Source of the DNA: Salaquimonas sp.
Lineage (GTDB): Bacteria > Pseudomonadota > Alphaproteobacteria > Rhizobiales > Rhizobiaceae
NCBI GenBank assembly: GCA_028289365.1
Contig: JANQQM010000033.1
Coordinates: 62,001-126,000 of the forward strand
Direction: 5' to 3'
Length of the DNA stretch: 64,000 bases
The position numbers were made by a program, and so were the translations under genes. Shown here piece after piece: positions 1-10,708 of the stretch; position 1 is the first letter of the stretch; every line of letters starts with the position of its first letter. The notes beneath the pieces are model-generated. The model did not search any database, was not told the DNA's origin, and worked only from the letters and a program-made list of their open reading frames with translations.

Positions 1-1105
1 CGAGGCAGTGGTTTCAACCGGCGGGCAGTTGATGCCGCCGGTGATGGGGGCGGCTGCCTTCATCATGGCCGAAATCGTCGGCGTTCCCTATGCGAATGTA
101 ATGAAGGTCGCTTTGATCCCGGCAATCCTGTTTTTCACATCACTGTTCTTTGTGGTTCACCTTCAAGCCGGGCGCAGCAATATCAAGCCCTTGGAGCGGG
201 CCGATGACGATGATGAACCGATCTGGGTAATTCTTGGCCGGGGAGGACAGTTCATCATTCCGTTCCTGACACTGATCGCCATGATGCTGAATGGCTATTC
301 CCCGTTCAAGGCATCGTTCATTTCGATCATTGTGCTGCTTGTCGCGCATGTGATCTGGACGCGAAGCATCACGATCGAGATGTTCAAGAAAGCGGTCCGC
401 GCAATTACCCAGGGTTCCAAGGCAGTCGTTCCGATTGCGATTGCCTGTGCTGCTGCCGGTATCATCGCCGGAACGCTTGGCATTACCGGTCTCGGTTCGA
501 AAATTTCCGGACTGATCATCGCCGCATCCGGCGGGATTACGTTCTTTGCGCTGTTATTCACCATGCTGACGGCAATTATATTGGGCATGGGCTTGCCGAC
601 CACCGCGGCCTATCTGATTCTCGCGACCGTAGTCGCTCCAGCCTTGTCTAAGATGGGCGTGCCGCTGCTGACTGCACATCTGTTTGTTTTCTTCTATGGT
701 TGCGTTTCGACGATTACGCCGCCGGTGGCGCTTGCTTCCTATGTGGCCGCGGGCATTGCAAAGGCTGACATCAACAAGGTCAGCTGGACGGCGTTTGCCT
801 ATGGAATCACCTGTTACATCCTGCCGTTCATGTTCTTTTTCGGCCCGGCGCTACTAATGTCGGGAACTGCTGCCGAAGTGATCGTCGCATTTCTTACCGG
901 CGTGCTTGGCGCATTTTGCATTGCTGCGGCTGTCACCGGTTACCTCAGGGCAGATCTAGCAAATTGGCAAAGACCGGTCATTGCCGGCGCAGGCATATTG
1001 CTTTTGCATCAGGGCATGACCACGGATGCGGCGGGATTGGTCCTGCTGGCCTTGATCTGGATGATCAACCGTGCGCCGGAAACCGGTGAACCGCAAACTA
1101 CGTGA
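1..1105 (+). CDS. TRAP transporter fused permease (4TM/12TM, DctM-like C-terminal part); 5' end lies outside the window
   Basis: Hydrophobic ORF with TRAP large-permease signatures (GGQLMPPVMGAAAFIMAE, LGMGLPTTAAYLILATVVAPAL, ITPPVALASYVAAGIA). Confidence 0.85.
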   Translation, partial: EAVVSTGGQLMPPVMGAAAFIMAEIVGVPYANVMKVALIPAILFFTSLFFVVHLQAGRSNIKPLERADDDDEPIWVILGRGGQFIIPFLTLIAMMLNGYSPFKASFISIIVLLVAHVIWTRSITIEMFKKAVRAITQGSKAVVPIAIACAAAGIIAGTLGITGLGSKISGLIIAASGGITFFALLFTMLTAIILGMGLPTTAAYLILATVVAPALSKMGVPLLTAHLFVFFYGCVSTITPPVALASYVAAGIAKADINKVSWTAFAYGITCYILPFMFFFGPALLMSGTAAEVIVAFLTGVLGAFCIAAAVTGYLRADLANWQRPVIAGAGILLLHQGMTTDAAGLVLLALIWMINRAPETGEPQTT

Positions 1106-1122
1106 ATTCAAGGGAGAGTAGA

Positions 1123-1671
1123 TTGGCATTTGAAGCGCGAAAATTCCGGCGTGTTGTAACCGGTCATGACGAGAATGGCGTTGCGACCGTGATTTCCGAC
1201 GAAACGGCAGATTGCATATTGCAGCGGCCGAACCGGCCGGGCGTAACGCTGACCAATCTGTGGCAAAACGACAAGACGCCGGCCGCCATGGAACGGCATG
1301 ACGATCCCGTTGAAGGGCCGCTGATCCTGCATCCGCCCAAGAATGGCTCCGTGTTCAGAATCGTGCAGTTTGATCCGGAGGATCCGGAAGTACTTGCCAA
1401 ACTGGATGGCAAGGCTGCCTTTGCCGAAATGGGCGCTGGTGCCAATGTCGTGGAGGGCGCCCGGCATCCATTTATGCATCGAACCGATAGTCTGGATTAT
1501 TCGGTCGTTCTCAGCGGCGAAATCTACATGCTGATGGATGAAGAGGAATATCTGTTAAAGGCCGGGGACGTCGTGGTCCAACAGGGCACCAATCATGCCT
1601 GGTCCAACCGGGGGACCGAACCCTGCCTTATCTGTTTCATTCTTATCGACGCGGTGAAGGATTTACACTGA
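1123..1671 (+). CDS. Cupin-domain protein
   Basis: Cupin-like C-terminus (HRTDSLDYSVVLSGEIYMLMDEEEYLLKAGDVVVQQGTNHAWSNRG). ORF track start is 1102 (GTG); the TTG at 1123 follows a good RBS (gggagag), so the start is uncertain. Confidence 0.75.
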   Translation: MAFEARKFRRVVTGHDENGVATVISDETADCILQRPNRPGVTLTNLWQNDKTPAAMERHDDPVEGPLILHPPKNGSVFRIVQFDPEDPEVLAKLDGKAAFAEMGAGANVVEGARHPFMHRTDSLDYSVVLSGEIYMLMDEEEYLLKAGDVVVQQGTNHAWSNRGTEPCLICFILIDAVKDLH

Positions 1672-1705
1672 TTTTGTCAGATCACCGGTGGCCGACGTTC
1701 ATTTT

Positions 1706-3052
1706 TTAGAAAAGCAGTCTGACGAGGCCCATGGTGATCGCCGGGAAGGTGACAAGGATTGCAATCCGGATGATATCCGAAATCACGAACGGTAGCGCAC
1801 CGCGATAGGTCTCCCCAATGCCGACATTGTCTGACATGGCGTTGATGACAAAAAGGTTGAGGCCAACCGGCGGCGTGATCAGGCCAATCTCGGCCGACAT
1901 CAGCACCAATATGCCGAACCAGATGCCGATTTCGGCAGGCGGGATTCCGAAATCGAGCTGGGTGACGATTGGGACGAAAATCGGCACGGTCAGAAAGATC
2001 ATGGCAAGCGAATCCATGACTGTGCCCAGAACGAGATATAGCAGCAGCATCCCGGTCAGAATCAGCCAGGGATTGACGCTGGTGTCCAGAAAGTAGGTTG
2101 CCAGTGTCTGGGGCACCTGTGCAGAGGACAGGAAGGAGTTGTACACACCGGCCGCGAGAATGATGAAGAAGATCATTGCTGAAGTCTGGCCTGCCGAAAG
2201 CAATGACTGTTTTGTGCCCGACCAGGACAGTCCACCATTTGAAACTGCGACAATCGCCGTACCCGCGACGCCTACTGCCGCTGCTGCCGTAGGCGAAAAT
2301 ACCCCTGTGTAAATGCCGCCGATAACCAGGATGAAGATCAGCAGGACGGGCCAGACCGGAACCAAAGAACGGATCCGTTCGGCGTAGGGGATCCGAGGTC
2401 TATCGGTCGCCGCGTCGGGGAACATCCGCGTGTAGATTCCCACGGTTAACATGTAGCCGAACATAGCGAGAAGGCCTGGCACAAAAGCTGCCGTGAACAG
2501 TTTTTCGATATTTTCCTCGGCCAGGATTGCATAGATAACCAGCACGATGGAGGGTGGGATGAGGATCCCCAGCGTGCCGCCAGCGGCCAGGACACCGGTG
2601 GAAAGCGCGCCCGAATATCCGGCCCGCTGCAATTCCGGCAGTGCAACCTTTCCCATGGATGAGGCGGTTGCCAGCGATGAGCCGCAAATCGCGCCGAAAC
2701 CAGCCGATGCGCCGATTGCCGCCATTGCCAACCCGCCTTTCTTGTGCCCCATCCAGGCTTCAGCTGCCCTGAACAGGGATTGGCTCATTCCGCCACGCGA
2801 CGCGAACTCGCTCATCAGCAGGAACAGCGGAATGACCGACAGCGAGTAGTTCGTGAAGGTTCCAAACGCAAACGACTTGAGCTGAGAGTCCAGCATGCGC
2901 ATGTTCCCGGTCACCAGATAGGTGCCGGTCAAACCGACGATGAACATGACTGCGGTAAGTGGAATGCGCAGGGCAATCAGCACAAGCAAGATGGGAAAGC
3001 TCACAAGGCCGATCTGAAAATCCGACAGATATTGGGAGACGAAATCAGGCAT
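1706..3052 (-). CDS. TRAP transporter large permease (DctM family)
   Basis: 448 aa; AAGGTLGILIPPSIVLVIYAILAEENIEKLF and LITPPVGLNLFVINA motifs; overlaps the DctQ gene start. Confidence 0.92.
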   Translation of the reverse strand: MPDFVSQYLSDFQIGLVSFPILLVLIALRIPLTAVMFIVGLTGTYLVTGNMRMLDSQLKSFAFGTFTNYSLSVIPLFLLMSEFASRGGMSQSLFRAAEAWMGHKKGGLAMAAIGASAGFGAICGSSLATASSMGKVALPELQRAGYSGALSTGVLAAGGTLGILIPPSIVLVIYAILAEENIEKLFTAAFVPGLLAMFGYMLTVGIYTRMFPDAATDRPRIPYAERIRSLVPVWPVLLIFILVIGGIYTGVFSPTAAAAVGVAGTAIVAVSNGGLSWSGTKQSLLSAGQTSAMIFFIILAAGVYNSFLSSAQVPQTLATYFLDTSVNPWLILTGMLLLYLVLGTVMDSLAMIFLTVPIFVPIVTQLDFGIPPAEIGIWFGILVLMSAEIGLITPPVGLNLFVINAMSDNVGIGETYRGALPFVISDIIRIAILVTFPAITMGLVRLLF

Positions 3053-3692
3053 TGTCGGAGCCGGTCACCTGTTTTCCTAGAAACAATGTCCGGGCGCTTC
3101 GAATGACGCAAAATATGGCCACCACAAAAAATGCGATGATGCAGACCTCGGCAACGATATAGAATGGCCAAAGGGGCAGGCCCAATATCTGCGTCTCCTG
3201 TGCAGTCCTTACACGGTCGAAAATTGCGGTGAGGTCGCCCTGGAAGAGCAGTTCGGTTAACGTCTCCTGATTGCGACGCGGCCTTGCGAAAATCAGCCCC
3301 CACTGGCGTGTCATGATCAGATAGGCGATGGCCGCGAGGGCGATGTCGCCGATCAAATCCAAAAGGCGATTTGTGCGGGTTCCAAATCGAGATTCAAATA
3401 GGTCGATCTTTATATGTCCGCGCCTGATCATGACCAGCGGTAGCACCGAGAACAGCGCAAAACCGACGCTATATTGAACAAGCTCCTCTTCGCCGAGTAT
3501 CGGGCGGATGGATGACCAAAGCTCAGGATCAAGAAAACCGCTTGCCGTTGCATCCAGGAACCGGCGGGTCATTTTCAGGACAATACTAAGACAGGTGGAG
3601 ACCGTGGCAAATAACAGCCCCAGCCCGCCAATTAGCGCCATTGTCATGGCAACCCGATCGAAAAAGGCTTCAATTCGGGCAAAGGATGTCAT
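3045..3692 (-). CDS. TRAP transporter small permease (DctQ family)
   Basis: 215 aa four-TM protein between DctM and DctP genes. Confidence 0.85.
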   Translation of the reverse strand: MTSFARIEAFFDRVAMTMALIGGLGLLFATVSTCLSIVLKMTRRFLDATASGFLDPELWSSIRPILGEEELVQYSVGFALFSVLPLVMIRRGHIKIDLFESRFGTRTNRLLDLIGDIALAAIAYLIMTRQWGLIFARPRRNQETLTELLFQGDLTAIFDRVRTAQETQILGLPLWPFYIVAEVCIIAFFVVAIFCVIRSARTLFLGKQVTGSDNA

Positions 3693-3759
3693 TGCAAAAG
3701 TTCCGTAGTTCTATCGAAACCGGAAATCCCGTTTGTTATGTGACGGAAATTGATAGCTG

Positions 3760-4782
3760 CTACTTGTTCTTCTCGATCAGCGATTTCGCCTTGTCAATCG
3801 TGGCAGCGCCGTCAAATCCGGAATCCGACGCCATTTCGATCCAGCGGTCATAGACGGGTTTGGATGCCTCTTCCCATCGTCCCGCCTCCTTTTGGCCGAG
3901 CGTGATGATGTTGTTGGTCCGGGCGACGTCCAATCCTACTGCATCACCATCTGCCATGACCTGACCTGCAATCTCCGACAGGGTCTTACCGGTCTCAGCA
4001 TCGAGTATGGCGCGAAGGTCTTCGGGCATTTCATCATAGGCGTCGTAGTTCATGGCGAGAACGAAAATTGCCGTGTAAAGCGCCTTATCGCCATCGAGTT
4101 GGGTATGATAATTGACCAATTCAGCCAGCTTGATCGAGGGGGTAATTTCCCACGGAACCACGGCGCCGGATATCACACCTTTGGAAAGGCTTTCGGGAAT
4201 CTTGGGGAGCGGCATGCCCACTGGTGAAGCGCCAAGTTCACCCAGGAGATCGGTTACAAGCCGGGTGGGACCGCGCATTTCCATGCCCTTGAGATCTTCC
4301 AGGCGTACAACCGGATCCTTGGTATGGATCACGCCTGGGCCATGGACCCAGCCTGACAAGATCTTTACCTCTTCGAAGTCGCTGTTCTGGAGATCGCTTT
4401 CAATCAGATCCCAGAACGCCTTTGAGGCTGCGACAGAGTCATCCATGATGAACGGCAGTTCGAAGACTTCCGCTTGCGGGAAACGACCCGCCGTATATCC
4501 GGGCAATGTCAAGACGACTTCAATTGCTCCATCAACCGCCTGGTCATACAGGTCACCCGGTCTGCCACCCAATGACATGCTGTCATAGAGCTCGACCTTG
4601 ATACGGCCATCGCTGGCTTTTTCTATCCGTTCAGCGAGCGGAACGAGCATTTTCTCGTGTAGCGTCGCCTTGGAAGACATGAAGTGATGGATGCGCAGCG
4701 TGACATCTTGCGCCTGCGCAAGTGCGACTGAACCGAACAAAGTAACTGCGGAAATTGCGCCAAGTAATAAATTAAATCTCAT
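3760..4782 (-). CDS. TRAP transporter substrate-binding protein (DctP family)
   Basis: Signal peptide (MRFNLLLGAISAVTLFGSVALAQAQ) and DctP-type sequence (GMEMRGPTRLVTDLLGELGASPVGMPLPKIPESLSKGVISG). Longer ORF start at 4818 is less likely. Confidence 0.9.
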   Translation of the reverse strand: MRFNLLLGAISAVTLFGSVALAQAQDVTLRIHHFMSSKATLHEKMLVPLAERIEKASDGRIKVELYDSMSLGGRPGDLYDQAVDGAIEVVLTLPGYTAGRFPQAEVFELPFIMDDSVAASKAFWDLIESDLQNSDFEEVKILSGWVHGPGVIHTKDPVVRLEDLKGMEMRGPTRLVTDLLGELGASPVGMPLPKIPESLSKGVISGAVVPWEITPSIKLAELVNYHTQLDGDKALYTAIFVLAMNYDAYDEMPEDLRAILDAETGKTLSEIAGQVMADGDAVGLDVARTNNIITLGQKEAGRWEEASKPVYDRWIEMASDSGFDGAATIDKAKSLIEKNK

Positions 4783-5072
4783 TATATTCTCCCAATCCGG
4801 ATCTGTATTCCGATTCATTTGCGCGGTTTGAACCCAGTTGGCGCTTCAACGTCGGAATCACGGCAATACTATTTTTGATTAATCCTCACAAACGAGGCTG
4901 ATCACACTATATCTCAGCGCGTCTAAGCGGTAGGCCCGGTTTCGTCAACCACTTTCGACATTGTGTGAAAAACTCAAATTGGATTGCCAAGGGGGCACGC
5001 TTGACACTTAATAGGGCTGCATTGTTTGCGTGCCGGTGCGCGAAGCGAATGCAGAAGGGTGAGGAGACCTAG

Positions 5073-6236
5073 ATGTTCAATGCGTCCATGAAGTTTGATC
5101 TCGGGGAAGACGTCAATGCCTTGCGGGAGATGGTCCACCGATGGGCGCAGGAGCGGGTAAAGCCGCTTGCCGGTGAAATCGATGAGAAGAACCTGTTTCC
5201 GAGCGAGCTCTGGGAGGAAATGGGGGAACTAGGTTTGTTGGGCATTACCGTCCCTGAAGCTTATGGTGGTGCAGGGATGGGCTACCTTGCCCATGTGGTC
5301 GCGGTGGAGGAGATAGCGCGGGCGTCCGCCTCAGTTTCACTAAGCTATGGTGCGCATTCCAATCTATGTGTCAATCAGATCAATTTGAATGGCACAGAGG
5401 AACAGAAAAAGCAGTTTTTGCCGGACCTGATCAGCGGCAAAAGTGTCGGTGCGCTGGCAATGTCGGAGGCGGGCGCGGGATCAGATGTTGTCGGCATGAA
5501 ATTGAAGGCCGACAAGAAAAATGATCGGTTCATTTTGAACGGCACAAAGTTCTGGATCACCAATGGCGGGGAGGCCAACACGCTGGTTGTTTACGCCAAG
5601 ACCGATCAGGATGCAGGATCGCGCGGGATCACAGCGTTTCTAATAGAAAAAACAATGCCGGGATTTTCACAAAGCGATCATTTCGACAAGCTCGGCATGC
5701 GCGGTTCCAATACGGTCGAACTGGTTTTTGAGGATGTCGAAGTACCTTATGACAATGTTCTGGGTGAAGAGGGCAGGGGCGTCAGGGTATTGATGTCCGG
5801 TCTAGATTATGAGCGGGTCGTGCTTTCCGGCATTGGTTGCGGTCTCATGGCAGCCTGCATGGATGAGATCATGCCGTATATGGTGGAGCGCAAGCAATTT
5901 GGACAAAGTATCGGGAATTTCCAGCTGATGCAGGGCAAGATTGCGGATATGTATACCAAGATGAACTCGGCCCGAGCCTATGTCTATGAAGTGGCCAAGG
6001 CCTGTGACCGGAATGAAGTGACCCGCCAGGATGCTGCAGCCTGTGTCCTTTATGCTTCCGAGGAAGCCATGGCAGTGGCGCATCAGGCGGTTCAGGCGAT
6101 GGGTGGCGCAGGCTTCATGAATGAAACGCCGGTCAGCCGATTTTTCCGAGACGCCAAATTGATGGAAATCGGCGCTGGGACATCGGAAATCAGGCGCATG
6201 CTCATTGGGCGGGAATTGATGGGGGCGATGGGCTGA
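5073..6236 (+). CDS. ivd: Isovaleryl-CoA dehydrogenase (acyl-CoA dehydrogenase family)
   Basis: 387 aa; ACAD motifs ([34 protein letters not shown]); first gene of a complete leucine-catabolic gene order. Confidence 0.92.
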   Translation: MFNASMKFDLGEDVNALREMVHRWAQERVKPLAGEIDEKNLFPSELWEEMGELGLLGITVPEAYGGAGMGYLAHVVAVEEIARASASVSLSYGAHSNLCVNQINLNGTEEQKKQFLPDLISGKSVGALAMSEAGAGSDVVGMKLKADKKNDRFILNGTKFWITNGGEANTLVVYAKTDQDAGSRGITAFLIEKTMPGFSQSDHFDKLGMRGSNTVELVFEDVEVPYDNVLGEEGRGVRVLMSGLDYERVVLSGIGCGLMAACMDEIMPYMVERKQFGQSIGNFQLMQGKIADMYTKMNSARAYVYEVAKACDRNEVTRQDAAACVLYASEEAMAVAHQAVQAMGGAGFMNETPVSRFFRDAKLMEIGAGTSEIRRMLIGRELMGAMG

Positions 6237-7843
6237 TGCCAGTATTGAGCAGTTCGGTATCGCCGCAGTCAGAAGGTTTTGCGGCCAATCTGGCGGCACA
6301 AAAAGCGGCAATGGCTCCAGTGCATGAAGCTGCGGAGACGGCCTTTGCGGGTGGTGGCGAAAAGGCGCGGGAACGTCACAAGGGTCGCGGCAAGATATTA
6401 CCGCGAGAGCGCGTCTCACGATTGCTGGATCCCGGTTCCCCGTTTCTCGAAATCGGGATGTTTGCTGCGAACGGAATGTATGACGGGGACAGCCCTTCTG
6501 CCGGGGTGGTGGCCGGGATAGGCCGTGTGTCCGGCCACGAGGTGATGATCATCTGCAATGATGCGACTGTGAAGGGTGGCACCTACTATCCAATGACGGT
6601 CAAGAAGCATCTTCGCGCACAGGAAATTGCGATGCAGAACAATCTGCCCTGTGTCTATCTGGTCGATAGTGGTGGCGCCAACCTGCCCAATCAGGATCAG
6701 GTTTTTCCGGACCGGGATCACTTCGGCAGGATATTCTACAACCAAGCCAACATGTCGGCGCGGGCCATTCCGCAGATCGCGGTGGTAATGGGCTCCTGTA
6801 CTGCTGGTGGCGCCTATGTACCGGCCATGTCGGATGTCACGATTATCGTGAAGGAGCAGGGGACGATCTTCCTTGCCGGTCCGCCACTGGTGAAGGCGGC
6901 GACCGGTGAAATTGTCTCTGCAGAGGAACTCGGCGGCGGTGACGTTCACACCCGCCTTTCCGGCGTGGCGGATTATCTTGCCAATGATGACGCCGATGCG
7001 CTGGCACTCGCACGTCAGGCAGTGGCGAACCTCAACCGGGTCAAGTCGTCGCAACTTGAGATGAAAACTGTAGAGGCACCACTCTATGATCCGGAAGAAA
7101 TTCCGGGTGTTGTGCCGGCGGACCTGAAAACGCCCTATGATGTTCGCGAGATTATCGCGCGGATCACGGATGGTTCCAGATTTGATGAATTCAAGGCGCG
7201 TTATGGACCAACACTGGTCTGCGGATTTGGCCATGTCATGGGAATGCCCGTTGGCATCATCGGGAATAATGGCGTGCTGTTTTCCGAGTCCGCGCTCAAG
7301 GGCGCGCATTTCGTCGAGCTTTGCAGCCAACGGAAAATTCCATTGGTGTTTCTGCAGAACATTACCGGCTTCATGGTTGGGAAGGATTACGAAAGCGGCG
7401 GTATTGCCAAGGACGGCGCGAAGCTTGTTACCGCGGTTGCCACCACGCAAGTTCCCAAAATAACCTTCATCATTGGCGGTTCATTTGGTGCTGGAAACTA
7501 CGGCATGTGCGGACGCGCCTATTCGCCGCGGTTTTTGTGGACCTGGCCAAACAGCCGGATTTCCGTAATGGGCGGCGAGCAGGCGGCGGGTGTACTGGCG
7601 ACGGTCAAGCGTGACAGCATAGAGCGCAATGGTGGCAGCTGGACAGAAGCGGAAGAGGCGGCATTCAAGAAACCGACAATTGACATGTTTGAGGAACAAT
7701 CCCACCCACTCTATGCGTCTGCCCGATTGTGGGATGACGGGATCATTGATCCGCGCAAGACTCGCGAGGTTCTGGCGCTTTCCTTGTCGGCTGCGCTGAA
7801 TGCTCCGATTGAAGACACGTCATTTGGCGTTTTCCGGATGTAG
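6236..7843 (+). CDS. mccB: Methylcrotonoyl-CoA carboxylase, carboxyltransferase (beta) subunit
   Basis: 535 aa; carboxyltransferase signature ([40 protein letters not shown]); overlaps ivd stop. Confidence 0.93.
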   Translation: MPVLSSSVSPQSEGFAANLAAQKAAMAPVHEAAETAFAGGGEKARERHKGRGKILPRERVSRLLDPGSPFLEIGMFAANGMYDGDSPSAGVVAGIGRVSGHEVMIICNDATVKGGTYYPMTVKKHLRAQEIAMQNNLPCVYLVDSGGANLPNQDQVFPDRDHFGRIFYNQANMSARAIPQIAVVMGSCTAGGAYVPAMSDVTIIVKEQGTIFLAGPPLVKAATGEIVSAEELGGGDVHTRLSGVADYLANDDADALALARQAVANLNRVKSSQLEMKTVEAPLYDPEEIPGVVPADLKTPYDVREIIARITDGSRFDEFKARYGPTLVCGFGHVMGMPVGIIGNNGVLFSESALKGAHFVELCSQRKIPLVFLQNITGFMVGKDYESGGIAKDGAKLVTAVATTQVPKITFIIGGSFGAGNYGMCGRAYSPRFLWTWPNSRISVMGGEQAAGVLATVKRDSIERNGGSWTEAEEAAFKKPTIDMFEEQSHPLYASARLWDDGIIDPRKTREVLALSLSAALNAPIEDTSFGVFRM

Positions 7844-7845
7844 GG

Positions 7846-9858
7846 GTGCGTGTCGTGTTTGCAAAAATCCTCATTGCCAATCGCGGAGAGATTGCCTGCC
7901 GGGTTATTACAACCGCCAAACGGCTGGGCGTCCGGACGGTGTCAATTTATTCTGATGCAGATGTGGGTTCAAAACATGTGGCGCTCGCAGATGAGGCTGT
8001 TCATATCGGACCTCCACCAGTTGCCGAAAGCTATCTGAATTCGGAGCAGATCATTGCTGCAGCCCTGAATACCGGCGCGCAGGCTATCCATCCGGGCTAC
8101 GGATTTCTCAGTGAGAATCCCGATTTCGTCGAGGCGGTTGAGGCAGCCGGTTTGGTTTTTATCGGTCCGTCAGCAGATGCCATTCGTGCGATGGGCCTCA
8201 AGGACGCTGCCAAGAAGTTGATGATTTTAGCCGGTGTGCCAGTGGTGCCGGGTTATCACGAAGACGAACAGGGTACAGATTTTCTCGCAGCGGAAGCTGA
8301 CAAAATCGGCTACCCGGTATTGATCAAGGCTCGTGCAGGCGGTGGTGGGAAAGGAATGCGGTTGGTTGAGAAACCGGCGGATTTTGCCTCTGCATTGGAA
8401 GGCGCGCAACGAGAGGGTCTGGCAAGTTTCGGTGACGGCGCCTGTCTGATTGAAAAATACATAACGAAACCACGCCATATCGAAATCCAGGTCTTTGGCG
8501 ATCGGCAAGGTAATGTTGTTCACTTGTTCGAGCGCGACTGCTCATTGCAGCGTCGGCACCAAAAGGTCATAGAAGAAGCGCCGGCGCCCGGCATGACGGC
8601 AGAGGTGCGGCAAGCCATGGGCGAGGCTGCAGTCAATGCAGCCAAAGCGATTGGATATGAAGGTGCCGGTACAGTGGAGTTCATCGTTGACGGATCAGGC
8701 CCGCCAAGAAAAGGCGGGTTCTGGTTCATGGAGATGAACACAAGGCTCCAGGTCGAGCACCCGGTAACGGAGGCGATAACAGGGCTGGATCTGGTTGAAC
8801 TGCAATTGCGCGTGGCCAGCGGCGAAGCGCTGCCGTTTGATCAGAAAGATCTGGCAATTGAAGGCTGGTCATTCGAGGCACGTGTCTATGCCGAGGATGT
8901 TTATAAGGGGTTTCTGCCCTCGACCGGTATGGTTGAACATTTGTCCTTTCCCGAAGCCACGGAATTTGCCAATGGGTCCGTCAGGGTGGATAGCGGCGTG
9001 CGGCAGGGGGATGAAATCAGCCCCTGGTATGATCCGATGATTGCCAAAGTGATTGTGCATGGGCCAAACCGTGCGACGGCGCTCAATATGCTTTCCTCTG
9101 CGCTTGCAGATACCAAAGCGGTCGGGCCGGAGACCAATCTGGAATTTCTGGTTAGACTGGCGAGGAATCAGGGTTTTGCTCAAGGTGAGGTCGATACGGG
9201 ATTGATTGGGCGCAATCCTGACTTGACGGACAGGTATCCGCGGCCACCCGAAAAAATAATCGCACTGGCCGTTCTGGGCGGATTGGGATTACTTGAGCAA
9301 CGCACGGGGACCGACCCCTGGGATTTGCTGGCCGGATGGCGCCATTGGACCGATGCCAAGCAGTATTTGGCGATTGAGTTCGGCGAAGCTCGAATTGAAC
9401 GTCAGGTAACCACTCTGGAAACAGATACGTATCGAGTTGAAGGTGGCGTTGAAGATGTCACCCATAAAATCGAGGCAATTGATCACTCGGCATATCACGT
9501 CATACATGACGGTATTCGATTTAACGCAGAAATATTCGCGACCGGTTCCACGGTGACCGTGTTTGTCGATGGGGCTAGTTTTAAATTTCAGCTGCCGGAT
9601 GCCCTTTCCAGCGTTAATGCCGATCCCAGCGGGGGAGACACGGTGTTCGCACCCATGCCGGGCACGGTGAAAGTTGTGCTGGCCGACAGGGGCCAGGAGA
9701 TCACGCGTGGTGAACCACTGTTGATTTTGGAAGCCATGAAAATGGAACACACTTTGACTGCGCCACGCGATGGTAAGGTAAGCGATGTTCTGGCAAGTGT
9801 CGGCGATCAGGTCGCCGAAGGCGTGTTGCTGGTTTCGTTGGAAAATGAAAATGGCTGA
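7846..9858 (+). CDS. mccA: Methylcrotonoyl-CoA carboxylase, biotin carboxylase/BCCP (alpha) subunit
   Basis: Biotin carboxylase domain plus C-terminal biotinyl motif LEAMKMEH. Confidence 0.93.
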   Translation: MRVVFAKILIANRGEIACRVITTAKRLGVRTVSIYSDADVGSKHVALADEAVHIGPPPVAESYLNSEQIIAAALNTGAQAIHPGYGFLSENPDFVEAVEAAGLVFIGPSADAIRAMGLKDAAKKLMILAGVPVVPGYHEDEQGTDFLAAEADKIGYPVLIKARAGGGGKGMRLVEKPADFASALEGAQREGLASFGDGACLIEKYITKPRHIEIQVFGDRQGNVVHLFERDCSLQRRHQKVIEEAPAPGMTAEVRQAMGEAAVNAAKAIGYEGAGTVEFIVDGSGPPRKGGFWFMEMNTRLQVEHPVTEAITGLDLVELQLRVASGEALPFDQKDLAIEGWSFEARVYAEDVYKGFLPSTGMVEHLSFPEATEFANGSVRVDSGVRQGDEISPWYDPMIAKVIVHGPNRATALNMLSSALADTKAVGPETNLEFLVRLARNQGFAQGEVDTGLIGRNPDLTDRYPRPPEKIIALAVLGGLGLLEQRTGTDPWDLLAGWRHWTDAKQYLAIEFGEARIERQVTTLETDTYRVEGGVEDVTHKIEAIDHSAYHVIHDGIRFNAEIFATGSTVTVFVDGASFKFQLPDALSSVNADPSGGDTVFAPMPGTVKVVLADRGQEITRGEPLLILEAMKMEHTLTAPRDGKVSDVLASVGDQVAEGVLLVSLENENG

Positions 9859-10708
9859 GCATGTAACAATTTTCGAAGTATCGCCGCGCGACGGGTTGCA
9901 GAATGAAAAATCGCCTATCAGCACCGAAAACAAGATCAAGCTCGTGGATTTGCTTTCAGACTGTGGCTTTACCAAAATCGAAGTCACCAGTTTTGTTAGC
10001 ACGAAATGGGTTCCGCAAATGGCGGATGCTGCGGAGGTCATGGCTGGTATCAAGCGAAACAGCGGTGTCAGTTACGCGGCGCTGACACCAAATTTGCAGG
10101 GATTTGAAGCTGCCATTGCTGCAGATAGTGATGAAGTGGCGGTGTTTGCTTCCGCTTCGGAAGGATTTAGTCAAAAGAACATCAATTGTTCCATTGATGA
10201 GAGTCTACAGCGGTATAAACCGGTTATTGAAGCCGCGAAATCGGCTTCCACTCCGGTGAGGGGATATGTTTCCTGTGTCACAGATTGTCCTTATGACGGC
10301 CCCACGCCGCCGGAGCAGGTTGGGCATGTAACAAGCGCTCTGATTGAATTGGGATGCTATCAGGTGAGCCTCGGCGATACGATTGGTGCGGCTACTCCGG
10401 ATTCTACAAAGACTATGTTAAATGCCGTCACTGAAGAAGTGCCGGCAAAGCAACTGGCCGGGCACTTTCATGATACGAGAGGACGTGCCCTCGACAATAT
10501 CGAGGTTTGTCTTGCATTCGGAATGAGGGTTTTTGATGCGTCGGTTGCCGGTCTGGGCGGATGCCCCTATGCGCCAGGGGCGAAGGGGAATGTCGCGACT
10601 GAAAGTGTCGTGAAGATGCTTGATGATCGCGGATATGATACCGGCATTGATCTTTCTCGGCTGGATAAGGCAAGCTTGTTTGCGAACACGCTGAGGTCGT
10701 CACCATGA
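9851..10708 (+). CDS. Hydroxymethylglutaryl-CoA lyase
   Basis: MAEHVTIFEVSPRDGLQNEK N-terminus and GLGGCPYAPGAKGNVATE motif. True start about 9851 (MAEH) rather than the ORF start 9785. Confidence 0.92.
   Translation: MAEHVTIFEVSPRDGLQNEKSPISTENKIKLVDLLSDCGFTKIEVTSFVSTKWVPQMADAAEVMAGIKRNSGVSYAALTPNLQGFEAAIAADSDEVAVFASASEGFSQKNINCSIDESLQRYKPVIEAAKSASTPVRGYVSCVTDCPYDGPTPPEQVGHVTSALIELGCYQVSLGDTIGAATPDSTKTMLNAVTEEVPAKQLAGHFHDTRGRALDNIEVCLAFGMRVFDASVAGLGGCPYAPGAKGNVATESVVKMLDDRGYDTGIDLSRLDKASLFANTLRSSP

Noticed and set aside
6416-7450. 344-aa minus-strand ORF
   Set aside because: Fully antisense to mccB, with no recognisable domain; a shadow ORF.
9289-10053. 254-aa minus-strand ORF
   Set aside because: Antisense to the mccA 3' end and the HMG-CoA lyase gene.
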